Shown: positions 45,323-53,822 of the stretch, one piece after another | Numbering within the stretch: the first letter of the stretch is position 1 | Layout of the letters: each line of letters opens with the position of its first letter | NCBI RefSeq assembly: GCF_900105175.1 | Contig: NZ_LT629771.1 | Span: 6,220,622-6,284,621 of the forward strand | Length of the DNA: 64,000 nucleotides | Reading direction: 5' to 3' | Source of the DNA: Jiangella sp. DSM 45060 | GTDB lineage: Bacteria > Actinomycetota > Actinomycetes > Jiangellales > Jiangellaceae | Notes under the pieces: generated by a model | The model's input: the letters and a program-made list of their open reading frames with translations, nothing else | The model's database searches: none | Told to the model about the DNA's origin: nothing | Translations under genes and position numbers: made by a program

Positions 45323-47152
45323 TCAGCCGGACAGCACGAGCTCGATGCGGCTGGTGCCGCCGTCGGCCACGCGGACCGGGATGCCCCAGTCCTGCTGGTG
45401 GATGTGGCAGGCGGCGTTCTCGCCGCCGTCGTCGCAGGACGCGGCCATGGCGGCGACGTGCAGGACGCCGTCGGCGCCGGGCGCGACCGTCAGCCGGCGG
45501 GTGAGCGCGGTGTCGCGGCCCTCGCCGCCGGTCAGCAGCGGCGCGGGCGTCGACGACACCGTCAGCCGGGTGGCCGGGCCGTAGCGCTCGTCCAGCTTCT
45601 GCCCCGGCGGCGGGTCGAACACGACGACTAGCTCGACCTCGCCCGGTGCGACATCGAGGGCCGGGCGCTGGGTGCGGTGCGCCGAGCCGGACGCCGTCGC
45701 CGCGGCTCCGAGCGGGATGCGGGTGAGGCGGTGCGCGGCGGACTCGACCACCACCAGGAACTCGCCGTCGACGACCGCGCCGCTCGGCTCGCGCAGGCCG
45801 GTGGCGAGCGTGCTCACCTCGCCCGACGCGGGGTCGTAGCGGCGGACGGCGTTGTTGTAGGTGTCGCTGACGGCCACCGAGCCGTCGGGCAGCGCCGTGA
45901 CGCCGAGCGGGTGCTGCAGCAGCGCCTGGCCGGCCGGGCCGTCGCGGAAGCCGAAGTCGAACAGCCCGGTGCCGACGGCGGACTCGACCATGCCGTCGCG
46001 CACGGCGCGCAGCGCCGACGTCTCGGAGTCGGCCAGCCACAGCGTGCGGTCGGGCGTCACCGTCAGCCCCGACGTCTGCGCGAACCAGGCGTCGCGCAGC
46101 TTGCCGTCGACCAGCCCTTCGTTCGTGGTGCCGGCCAGCACCTGGATGGACGGCTCCTTCGGGTCGAACGCCCACAGCTGGTGGATGCCGGCCATCGCGA
46201 CGACGACGGTGGTGTGTGCCGGCGACCAGATGATGTCCCACGGCGACGACATCGGGACGGCGCGAGGGTCGCCGCTGACGTCGTCGCCGTTGGGGTCGCC
46301 CTGCATCCACGGCGTGCCGGTGCCGGCGATGGTCGTGACCTGGCCGTCGGCCAGCCGGACGCCGCGCAGCACGTGGTTGACGGTGTCGGCGACGATGATG
46401 TCGTAGCCGGCGTGTGGGCGCAGCTCGGACGGCAGCAGCGTCATGCCCTGCGGCTCGCTGAACCGCGCGTCGCGCGGGCCGCCGTCGACGAGGCCGCGCT
46501 CACCGGTGCCGATGCGCCGGACCACCGTCTCGAGGTCGTCGGCCAGCTCGACCAGGCTGTGGTTGCCGGTGTCGCTGACCAGGAACGTGCCGCCCGGCAG
46601 CGCGACCACCTTCCCCGGGAACCGCAGCGTCGTGGGCACCGGCTCGGGCGGCACGTACGGGCCGTCGCCGCGGCGCAGCGTGCCCTTGGCCTCGTGCACC
46701 GGGATCAGCTCGTCGAGGATCGCCATGAGCGCGTGCGCGTGGCCCTCGCCGGAGAACTGCGCCGCGATGTACCCCTCGGGGTCGACCAGCGTCAGCGTCG
46801 GCCACGCCCGGACGGCGTAGTTCTGCCACGTCGTCAGCTCCGGGTCGTCGAGCACCGGGTGGTGCACCCCGTACCGCTCCACCGCCGCGACGACCGCCTC
46901 GTGCTCGGCCTCGTGGACGAACTTCGGCGAGTGCACCCCCACCACCGTCAGCACGTCGCCGTACCGCTCTTCCAGCGGCCGCAGCTCGTCGAGGACGTGC
47001 AGGCAGTTGATGCAGCAGAAGGTCCAGAAGTCGAGCAGCACGAAGCGGCCGCGCAGTTCCGCGAGGGTCGGCGTGTTGTCGCCGGTGTTCAGCCAACCCC
47101 CGCGGCCCACCAGTTCGGGAGCGCGGACCCGGGCCCGTCCAGTCGATGCCAT
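45323..47152 (-). CDS. Thioredoxin-like domain fused to NHL beta-propeller (NHLRC2-like)
   Basis: A 609-residue protein, no signal peptide visible. Residues 15-165 form a thioredoxin/AhpC-like domain with FVLLDFWTFCCINCLHVLDE, a C47-I-N-C50 active site, and RAWPTLTLVDPEG with the cis-proline region. Residues 170-490 are an NHL-type beta-propeller of six or so blades, with recurring FSEPQGMTLLP, DIIVADTVNHVLRGV, LWLADSETSALRAVRDG and SVAVSDTYNNAVRRYD. A final beta domain (490-609) has CDDGGENAACHIHQQDWGIP with further cysteines. This is the bacterial form of the NHLRC2 architecture, whose biochemical role is unsettled. It lies 17 bp downstream of the S9 peptidase gene on the same strand. Confidence 0.9.
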   Translation of the reverse strand: MASTGRARVRAPELVGRGGWLNTGDNTPTLAELRGRFVLLDFWTFCCINCLHVLDELRPLEERYGDVLTVVGVHSPKFVHEAEHEAVVAAVERYGVHHPVLDDPELTTWQNYAVRAWPTLTLVDPEGYIAAQFSGEGHAHALMAILDELIPVHEAKGTLRRGDGPYVPPEPVPTTLRFPGKVVALPGGTFLVSDTGNHSLVELADDLETVVRRIGTGERGLVDGGPRDARFSEPQGMTLLPSELRPHAGYDIIVADTVNHVLRGVRLADGQVTTIAGTGTPWMQGDPNGDDVSGDPRAVPMSSPWDIIWSPAHTTVVVAMAGIHQLWAFDPKEPSIQVLAGTTNEGLVDGKLRDAWFAQTSGLTVTPDRTLWLADSETSALRAVRDGMVESAVGTGLFDFGFRDGPAGQALLQHPLGVTALPDGSVAVSDTYNNAVRRYDPASGEVSTLATGLREPSGAVVDGEFLVVVESAAHRLTRIPLGAAATASGSAHRTQRPALDVAPGEVELVVVFDPPPGQKLDERYGPATRLTVSSTPAPLLTGGEGRDTALTRRLTVAPGADGVLHVAAMAASCDDGGENAACHIHQQDWGIPVRVADGGTSRIELVLSG

Positions 47153-47169
47153 GGGTCCATTGTGCGCGG

Positions 47170-49233
47170 TCAGGTGAGGATGGCCGGCGTCTCCCAGTCC
47201 TTGCCCAGCACGTTGTGGGCGAGGAACGCGAACACCGTCTCGTACCAGACCTTCGCGTGCTGCGGGGTGAGGATCCAGTGGTTCTCGTCGGGGAAGTAGA
47301 GGAACTTGTGCGGCATCTCGCCGTCGTCGCCCTGGGCGCGGGAGGCGATCTCGAACCAGAGCCGCAGCGCCTCGCCGATCGGCACCCGGTAGTCGCGGTC
47401 GCCGTGGATGACGAGCATGGGCGTGGTGATGGAGTCGACGTGGTTGTGCGGGGAGTTCGCCGCGGCCATCTCGGCCGACATCTCCTTGACCCAGTAGAAG
47501 GCGGCGTCGGTGGTGGGGCCGAACTGGTCGAGGGCCCAGAGGCTGGCGTGGGTGACGATGGCGTCGAAGCGGTCGGTGTTGCCCGCCACCCAGTTGGCCA
47601 TGTAGCCGCCGAACGAGCCGCCCATGGCGGCGGTGCGGGTGTCGTCGACGTCGTCGCGGGCGACGGCGGCGTCGGTGATGGCCATGAGGTCGGTGAACGG
47701 GGCCTTGCCCCAGGAGCCCCAGCCGCGGCGGATGAAGTCGAGGCCGTAGCCGGTCGACAGCGCGGGGTCGGGCAGCAGGACGGCGTAGCCCTGGGCGACC
47801 GCGAGCCACGGGTTCCACCGCCACGACCACGCGTTCCACGACCCGAGGGGGCCGCCGTGGATCCACAGCAGCAGCGGCGCCGGGCTGGTGGCCGACGCGC
47901 CGTCGGGCAGCGCCAGCCAGGCCCGCACCCGCACGCCGTCGGCGGCGGTGGTGTCGAGCTCGGTGAGGGTGCCGGGCAGCGCGGGGACGGGCGCCGGCGC
48001 CGGCAGCGGCTGGGAGTCCTGCCGGGCGGCGGTCGCGGACAGCCGGACCGGGCGCGGCGGCTCGAGGTACGACGTGCGCAGCGCGTAGAGGGTCTGGCCG
48101 TCGGGCGAGACGACGAGGTCGGAGTAGGCGTAGTCGTCGGCGGTGATGCGAGTGATCTCGCCGCTGCCGAGGTCGGCCCGGAAGACCGGCGACCGGCCGT
48201 CGTCGTCGGAGGCGAACAGGAGGGCTGCGCCGTCGGGCGTCCACACCGGGGCGCCCGGCCAGCGGTCCCAGTCGGCGGTGATCGACCGGGTGGCGCCGTC
48301 GGCGACGGTGATGACCACCAGTTCCTGGTCGACCGGCTCGTCCGGAGTGGAGCGCCGGCCCTTGATGGCCGCGACGCTGGCGCCGTCGGGAGCGAACTTC
48401 GGCGCCTCGAAGTCGAAGTCGGCGTCGTCGGCCAGCAGCCGCCGCTCACCGGTCGCGACGTCGATCAGCGCCAGTGACTGGCGGAACCCGCCGCGCTCGG
48501 GCACGTTCCACACCGTGACGACGGTGCTGCCGTCGGCGCTGACGTCATAGGCGGCGGAGTCGAGCGACCGGCCGGCGTCGGGGGTGAGGTCGTGCAGCTC
48601 GACCCTGGGGTCGTCGAGCGGGGACTCGCCGTCGCCCAGGACGCCGGCGAACAGCCGCGGCGCGTCGGGCCCGAGGTCGTGGTCCCAGTAGCGCACCGGG
48701 TAGCGCTCGTGCAGGATCGCGGCGACCTTCTTCTCCTTGCGCTCCTTGCGCCGCTTCTCCTCGGACTCGGTGTCGGTCGACGAGGGGAAGGTGCTGGAGG
48801 CGACCACGACGGTCCCCGACTCGCGCGCGACGACCACGCCGCCGACGCCGCCGGGCCGCTTGGCGACGACGCGCGCCTCGCCGCCGTCGGCCGGGAGCAG
48901 CCAGAGCAGCGGGACCTCGTCGTCGTCCTTGGCGGACGGGTCGGGCCGTCCGGAGCCGAACAGCAGCGAGCCGTCGGGCAGGAACGCGGCGCCGCTCTCG
49001 CCCTTGGCGCTGCGGGTCAGCCGGCGGGCCGGACGCTCACCGGCGGGGTCGACCTCCCACAGCGCGGTGACGTACTTCGTGCTGTCGGGGCTCAGCGTCG
49101 ACACCGCGGTGACCAGGCGGCGGCCGTCGGGCGACAGCGCCAGCCCGCCGGTGCGCGGCAGGGCCACATAGGCGTCCAGGTCGTGGAACGGAGTGGGTGG
49201 GAGGTCCGGGGTCTCCGGCGTGGTCTGTGTCAC
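47170..49233 (-). CDS. S9-family serine peptidase (acylaminoacyl/prolyl oligopeptidase-like)
   Basis: A 687-residue peptidase. Residues 1-420 are WD40/TolB-like propeller strands (GLALSPDGRRLVTAVSTLSP, RRLLADDADFDFEAPKFAPD). The catalytic alpha/beta hydrolase domain carries AAMGGSFGGYMANW, whose Ser is the nucleophile, LVIHGDRDYRVP with the Asp and FPDENHWI with the His. A Lys/Glu-rich insertion (ESEEKRRKERKEKKVAAILH) sits in the propeller, as in other acylaminoacyl peptidases. Start is GTG 49233 behind AGGTAAG. It is followed after 17 bp by the thioredoxin-NHL gene, so joint expression in peptide turnover is likely. Confidence 0.94.
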   Translation of the reverse strand: MTQTTPETPDLPPTPFHDLDAYVALPRTGGLALSPDGRRLVTAVSTLSPDSTKYVTALWEVDPAGERPARRLTRSAKGESGAAFLPDGSLLFGSGRPDPSAKDDDEVPLLWLLPADGGEARVVAKRPGGVGGVVVARESGTVVVASSTFPSSTDTESEEKRRKERKEKKVAAILHERYPVRYWDHDLGPDAPRLFAGVLGDGESPLDDPRVELHDLTPDAGRSLDSAAYDVSADGSTVVTVWNVPERGGFRQSLALIDVATGERRLLADDADFDFEAPKFAPDGASVAAIKGRRSTPDEPVDQELVVITVADGATRSITADWDRWPGAPVWTPDGAALLFASDDDGRSPVFRADLGSGEITRITADDYAYSDLVVSPDGQTLYALRTSYLEPPRPVRLSATAARQDSQPLPAPAPVPALPGTLTELDTTAADGVRVRAWLALPDGASATSPAPLLLWIHGGPLGSWNAWSWRWNPWLAVAQGYAVLLPDPALSTGYGLDFIRRGWGSWGKAPFTDLMAITDAAVARDDVDDTRTAAMGGSFGGYMANWVAGNTDRFDAIVTHASLWALDQFGPTTDAAFYWVKEMSAEMAAANSPHNHVDSITTPMLVIHGDRDYRVPIGEALRLWFEIASRAQGDDGEMPHKFLYFPDENHWILTPQHAKVWYETVFAFLAHNVLGKDWETPAILT

Positions 49234-49273
49234 GGTTTCTTACCTATCACGGGAATGAGGCGTCCTGACAGGT

Positions 49274-50287
49274 CTACCTACGTAGCGGTGGTGCGGTGCT
49301 CGTGCGGACGATCAGCCGGGTCGGGACGGTGGTGATCGACGGCTCGGTGTCGATGCCGGAGCGCAGCCGCTCGACCAGCGCCGTCGCCGCCAGCCGGCCC
49401 TCCTGGCGCACGTCCTGCGCGACCGTGCACAGGCCGAACAGCCAGGACAGGTCGTGGTCGTCGACGCCGACGACGGAGAGGTCCTCGGGCACTCGGACGC
49501 CGTCGTGGCGGGCGGCGTACATGATGCCCATCGCGACCTCGTCGGAGACCGCGAACACCGCCGTCGGCCGGACGCCGCGGGCGGCCAGCTCCTCGTACGC
49601 GGCGATGCCGGCCTCGACGGTGAACTTGGCCGGCACCGTGAGCCGCGGGTCGGGCTCGATCCCGGCCGCGCGCAGCACCTCGGCGTAGCCGAGCCGGCGG
49701 TCCGGCGAGACCGGGAAGCCGAGGTGGTCGTCGGGGTCGCCGCCGGCGAAGCCGATGCTGCGGTGGCCCAGTTCGACCAGGTGGCGGGTCGCCTGCCGGC
49801 CCACCTCGACGTCGTCGACGCGGACGGTCGGGATGCCCGGCACGATCGGCCCGACGACCATGACCGGACGGTGCATGGCGTGCAGCGCGGCGACCTCGTC
49901 GGCGTCCAGCGGCAGGCTCATGATGAGCAGGCCGTCGGCCCGCTTGCGCAGCAGCTGGGTGTCGAAGACCTTGCGCCGGTTGGTCTCGACCTCGGACAGG
50001 TCGTAGCGCAGGACGTCGTAGCCGTGCTGTGCCAGCACCTCCTGCGCGCCCTCGAGGACGGCGGTGAAGTACCAGCCGCGGGCCACCGGCGACACGACGG
50101 CGACGGCGCCCGTGCGGCCGGTGGGCAGACCGGCCGCGCTGGGCGACGCGACGTAGCCCAGCTCGGCCGCGATGTCCTGCACGAGCTGCCGGGTGGCGGC
50201 GGACACCCCCGGCAGCCCGCGCAGGGCACGCGACACCGTCGCCACCGAGACCCCGGCCCTGGCGGCGACGTCGACGATTCCGGTCAT
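49274..50287 (-). CDS. LacI-family transcriptional regulator
   Basis: A 337-residue LacI regulator. The HTH is GIVDVAARAGVSVATVSRAL with the hinge helix SPSAAGLPTG, followed by a periplasmic-binding-type effector domain (AVAVVSPVARGWYFTAVLEG, DGLLIMSLPLDADEVAALHA, VDDVEVGRQATRHLVELGHR, SIGFAGGDP, DLSVVGVDDHDLSWLFGLCT). It lies 34 bp downstream of the second permease gene on the same strand and so is the last gene of the sugar-transport operon. Two LacI-type dyads precede the operon, which it probably represses in the absence of an alpha-glucoside-like sugar. Confidence 0.95.
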   Translation of the reverse strand: MTGIVDVAARAGVSVATVSRALRGLPGVSAATRQLVQDIAAELGYVASPSAAGLPTGRTGAVAVVSPVARGWYFTAVLEGAQEVLAQHGYDVLRYDLSEVETNRRKVFDTQLLRKRADGLLIMSLPLDADEVAALHAMHRPVMVVGPIVPGIPTVRVDDVEVGRQATRHLVELGHRSIGFAGGDPDDHLGFPVSPDRRLGYAEVLRAAGIEPDPRLTVPAKFTVEAGIAAYEELAARGVRPTAVFAVSDEVAMGIMYAARHDGVRVPEDLSVVGVDDHDLSWLFGLCTVAQDVRQEGRLAATALVERLRSGIDTEPSITTVPTRLIVRTSTAPPLRR

Positions 50288-50321
50288 CGCTGAGTTCTCT
50301 CGGCCGCGGAGTCGTCCAGGG

Positions 50322-51242
50322 TCACCCCTTGACGCTACCCGCGAGCAATCCTCGGACGAAGTAGCGCTGGAGTGAGAGGAACACGATCACCGGGATGATC
50401 ATGGAGATGAACGCGCCCGCCGTCAGCAGGTGCCACTCCGTGCCCTGGCTGCCGGCCAGCTCGGCGATGCGCGCCGTCAGCGGCGCCACGTCGCGAGTGC
50501 CGCCGACCATGGTGACCGCCACCAGCAGGTCGTTCCAGACCCAGAGGAACTGGAAGATGCCGAACGCGGCGATGGCCGGAGTGACCAGCGGCAGCATGAT
50601 CCGCAGGAAGATCGTGACGTGTCCGGCGCCGTCGACGCGAGCCGCCTCGACCAGCTCCGCCGGGACCTCCTTGAAGAAGTTGTGCAGCAGGAAGATCGCC
50701 AGCGGCAGCGCGAAGATCGTGTGCGAGATCCACAGCGGCCAGAACGAGCCCCCGCCGTGCAGGCCGGAGTCGACGTAGAGCCGCAGCAGCGGGATCAGCG
50801 CGATCTGCAGCGGCACGATCTGCAGCGCGAACACCGCGACGAACACCGTGTCCCGGTACGGGAACTTCATCCACGCGAACGCGTACGCCGCGAGGCAGGC
50901 GAGGGTCACCGGGATGACCACCGACGGGATCGTGATGACGATCGAGTTGATGAAGTACGTCGACAGCGCCGTCTGGCCGTAGAGCACCTCGTCGTAGTTG
51001 GCCAGCGTCAACTCCGGGTTGGTGAACCAAGTCCACCAGCCGGTGGTCTTCAGCGACTGCTCCGGCCGCAGCGATGACAGCAGCAGGCCGAACGTCGGGA
51101 TGGTCCAGAGCACGGCGATGACCAGCGCGGCCAACGACGCCCAGCGCGACGTCAGCCGCTTCCGCGCCCGCCCGGAGATGGTGGCCGGCTCGAGTCCGGC
51201 CAGTTCCTCCTGGACGGCCGGGGTCGGGATGACGGCGCTCAT
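50322..51242 (-). CDS. Sugar ABC transporter permease (AglG/MalG-like)
   Basis: A 306-residue inner-membrane permease with six predicted helices. The EAA loop that contacts the ATPase reads ELVEAARVDGAGHVTIFLRI, followed by MLPLVTPAIAAFGIFQFLWV. N-terminal helix SLAALVIAVLWTIPTFGLLL. Sequence style is closest to AglG of the alpha-glucoside system. It starts at ATG 51242, overlapping the previous permease stop by four bases. It forms the membrane channel with the AglF-like partner. No ATPase gene is present here; a shared multi-sugar ATPase elsewhere is the usual actinobacterial solution. Confidence 0.93.
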   Translation of the reverse strand: MSAVIPTPAVQEELAGLEPATISGRARKRLTSRWASLAALVIAVLWTIPTFGLLLSSLRPEQSLKTTGWWTWFTNPELTLANYDEVLYGQTALSTYFINSIVITIPSVVIPVTLACLAAYAFAWMKFPYRDTVFVAVFALQIVPLQIALIPLLRLYVDSGLHGGGSFWPLWISHTIFALPLAIFLLHNFFKEVPAELVEAARVDGAGHVTIFLRIMLPLVTPAIAAFGIFQFLWVWNDLLVAVTMVGGTRDVAPLTARIAELAGSQGTEWHLLTAGAFISMIIPVIVFLSLQRYFVRGLLAGSVKG

Positions 51243-52204
51243 CGGTACTCCGCCTTTCGCATCTGCCGGACGTTGTAGACGACGATCGGCACCACCAGGA
51301 CGAACAGCACGACGGCCAGCGCGGACGCGATACCGGTGTTCAGCGTGCGGAAGCCCTGCGTGTAGAACTCGTACGAGATGACGCTGGTCCCGAACTGCCC
51401 GCCGGTCATCGTGCGGACGATGTCGAAGACCTTGAGCGTGCCGATCGCGATGGTCGTCAGCACCACCACGAGCGCCGGGCGGATGCTCGGCACCGTGATG
51501 TAGCGGAACATCCGCACGCCGGTCAGGCCGTCGAGCTGGGCCGCCTCGGTGATGTCGGCCGGGATGGCCTTGATGGCCGCCGCCAGCACCGTCATGGCGA
51601 ACCCGGCCTGGACCCAGACCATGATCACGATGAGGAAGAGCGTGTTCCACGGTTCGCCGATGAGGAACTGCCGTGGTTCGGCGCCGAGCCAGACGAGCAC
51701 CTGGTTCAGCAGGCCGATCTGCTCGATGCCCTGCTGGTCCGGCCGGTACTCGTAGACGAACTTCCAGATGATCGACGCGCCGACCAGCGAGATGGCCATG
51801 GGCAGGAAGATGACCGCCTTGGCAGCGGCCTCGACCCGGCTGCGGTCGACCAGCACCGCGTAGACCAGCCCGATGAACGTCGAGAGGATCGGCGTCAGGA
51901 ACACCCAGATCGCGGTGTTGCGCAGCACCGTGAGCATGGCGTCGTTGGTGAAGACGAACTCGTAGTTGTCCAGCCCGACGAACGCGTCACTCGTGCGGTC
52001 GAAGAACGACTGGTACGTGGTGCGGATGGCCGGGTAGACCAGCCCGACCGCCAGGAGCAGCAGGGCCGGCAGCACGAAGGCCAGCGACTGCCACAGGTCG
52101 GCCCGCCGCCGGACCCTGCCGGTGACCAGCAGGATCAGCCCCATCAGCGCGACGAACAGGGCGATCGCGAGGGCCATCTGCACGAGCTTCTCGGAATTGT
52201 CCAC
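51239..52204 (-). CDS. Sugar ABC transporter permease (AglF/MalF-like)
   Basis: A 321-residue inner-membrane permease with six to seven helices; the first (MALAIALFVALMGLILLVTG) precedes the usual ones, as in AglF. The EAA loop is DITEAAQLDGLTGVRMFRYI followed by TVPSIRPALVVVLTTIAIGT. Start is GTG 52204. It lies 76 bp after the binding-protein gene and is translationally coupled to the second permease (ATGA). Confidence 0.93.
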   Translation of the reverse strand: MDNSEKLVQMALAIALFVALMGLILLVTGRVRRRADLWQSLAFVLPALLLLAVGLVYPAIRTTYQSFFDRTSDAFVGLDNYEFVFTNDAMLTVLRNTAIWVFLTPILSTFIGLVYAVLVDRSRVEAAAKAVIFLPMAISLVGASIIWKFVYEYRPDQQGIEQIGLLNQVLVWLGAEPRQFLIGEPWNTLFLIVIMVWVQAGFAMTVLAAAIKAIPADITEAAQLDGLTGVRMFRYITVPSIRPALVVVLTTIAIGTLKVFDIVRTMTGGQFGTSVISYEFYTQGFRTLNTGIASALAVVLFVLVVPIVVYNVRQMRKAEYR

Positions 52205-52280
52205 GTGTCACCACCTCGAAACGGGAGGACAGGGAGGGGTGGGCGAGCGGGGGATCCCCCGCTCGCCCACCTGTCATCCC

Positions 52281-53645
52281 TTACGGCCAGGCGTCCTCGA
52301 TGGCGTCGACCGTCTCCTGCGTTTCGGCGCCGGTGATCCAGTTGACCATCCCGGTCCAGAACGCGACGGTCCCGACCTCGGCCGGCATCAGGTCCGACGC
52401 GTCGAACCCGAAGACCGCCTCGGGGTCCTGGATGATCTCGGCCGACAGCTGGTTGACCGGGCTGTCGTAGGCGTCGATCGGCACCGTGCGGTTGGCCGAC
52501 ACGAAGTTGCCCTTGGCCGCCCGCTCGGCGTGCCAGTGGTCCGTGGACAGGTACGTCTGGAAGGCCTGGACCTCCGGACGCTCCGTGAACGCCGCGACGA
52601 ACTCGCCGCCGCCCAGCACCGGGTTGCCGTGCTCGGGGTTGATGCCCGGCAGGTAGAACGCGTACACGTCGCCGTCCTCGGCCACCTCGACGCCCTCACC
52701 CCAGTTGGCCTGGTAGAACGAGGCCTGACGGTGCATCCAGCAGTTGCCCTGCAGGATCGGCAGGCCGCCGTCCTCGAACCGCGTGGTGGCGATGCTGCTG
52801 ACGTCGCCCAGGCCGCCGTTGACGTACTGGTCGTTCTTGAGGATCTCGGCGACCGTGTCGAACGCCTCGGCCACCTGCGGGTCGTTGAACGGGATTTCGT
52901 GGTTGTACCACTGCCGGTAGGCGTCGATGCCCGCCGTGCGGAGCATGACCTCCTCGACCCAGTCGGTGCCGGGCCAGCCGGTGGCGTCGCCGGAGCCGAA
53001 GCCGGCGCACCAGGGCATGCCGCCGTCGGCCACGATCTGGTCCGAGAGCGCGATCAGGTCGTCCCAGGTCTCCGGGATCTCGTAGCCCGCCTCCTCGAAC
53101 GCCGACGGCGAGTACCAGACGAACGACTTGACGTTCGCGCCGAACGGCGTGCCGTAGTAGGTGCCGTCGACGGTGCCGTAGTCGACCCATGCCGGGTCGA
53201 ATGAGGCCTCGACGTTGGCCCGGGCCTCGTCGGGCACCGGGATGATGGCGTCGTAGTCGCGGACCAGCGTGGCCATCAGACCCGGCTGCGGGATGATCGC
53301 GAGGTCGGGCGGCGAGCCGCCCTGGACGCGCACCGGCAGCTGCGCCTCGAACTCGTCCGAGCCCTCGTAGACGACCGTCATGCCGGTGCACTCCTCGAAC
53401 GCGTCGAACGACGCCTCGAGCGGCGCGTCCTCCGGCGCGACGATGGTGCTGTAGACGGTCACCGAGGTGCCTTCGAGCCCCGTGAAGTCCTCCGCGAAGG
53501 CGCAGTCGCCGCCGCCTCCGGTCTCACCGCCGCCCCCAGCGGTGTCGTCGTCGCCGTCGTCGCCCCCGCACGCGGCCAGGACGAGCGACACGCTCGCAGC
53601 GAGGCCGACAGCCGCCCAGCCCTTGCGGGCGCTGCTCATCGCCAT
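52281..53645 (-). CDS. Sugar ABC transporter substrate-binding lipoprotein (AglE-like)
   Basis: A 454-residue extracellular binding protein, family 1. The signal peptide ends in VLAACGG (Cys26, lipidated), then a Gly/Asp spacer. The mature region has FDAFEECTGMTVVYEGSDEF, EAQLPVRVQGGSPPDLAIIP, QPGLMATLV, FVWYSPSAFEEAGYEIPETW, GWPGTDWVEEVML and GGGEFVAAFTERPEVQAFQ. These are close in style to AglE of the Sinorhizobium alpha-glucoside transporter (sucrose, maltose, trehalose). Ligand specificity is by analogy only. The gene heads an operon of binding protein, two permeases and LacI, and is preceded by two LacI-type operators. No glycosidase follows, unlike classical agl clusters. Confidence 0.93.
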   Translation of the reverse strand: MAMSSARKGWAAVGLAASVSLVLAACGGDDGDDDTAGGGGETGGGGDCAFAEDFTGLEGTSVTVYSTIVAPEDAPLEASFDAFEECTGMTVVYEGSDEFEAQLPVRVQGGSPPDLAIIPQPGLMATLVRDYDAIIPVPDEARANVEASFDPAWVDYGTVDGTYYGTPFGANVKSFVWYSPSAFEEAGYEIPETWDDLIALSDQIVADGGMPWCAGFGSGDATGWPGTDWVEEVMLRTAGIDAYRQWYNHEIPFNDPQVAEAFDTVAEILKNDQYVNGGLGDVSSIATTRFEDGGLPILQGNCWMHRQASFYQANWGEGVEVAEDGDVYAFYLPGINPEHGNPVLGGGEFVAAFTERPEVQAFQTYLSTDHWHAERAAKGNFVSANRTVPIDAYDSPVNQLSAEIIQDPEAVFGFDASDLMPAEVGTVAFWTGMVNWITGAETQETVDAIEDAWP

Positions 53646-53721
53646 GTGTCTGTCTCCCTCCCAGAAGGGATCGGTCCGAGCACCTGCCGCTCGAATCCCA
53701 ATGCATGTTCCAGTGCCTGAA

Positions 53722-53782
53722 CGAAAACGTTTACGCTCGAAAATTGCAAGAGCCCATCGGCAACTTCGCCGTAACGATTACG
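53722..53782 (-). promoter_or_regulatory. Two LacI-type operators upstream of the sugar ABC operon
   Basis: CGAAAACGTTTACG at 53722-53735 has the central CG and flanking arms of LacI/GalR operators (consensus near TGTAAACGTTTACA). CGTAA-CGA-TTACG at 53770-53782 is a second dyad 48 bp away. Both lie within 140 bp upstream of the binding-protein ATG at 53645. Confidence 0.65.
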
Positions 53783-53822
53783 TCACGCCGCTCCGGCGCA
53801 TGTGAGATGTGACACGGACGGC

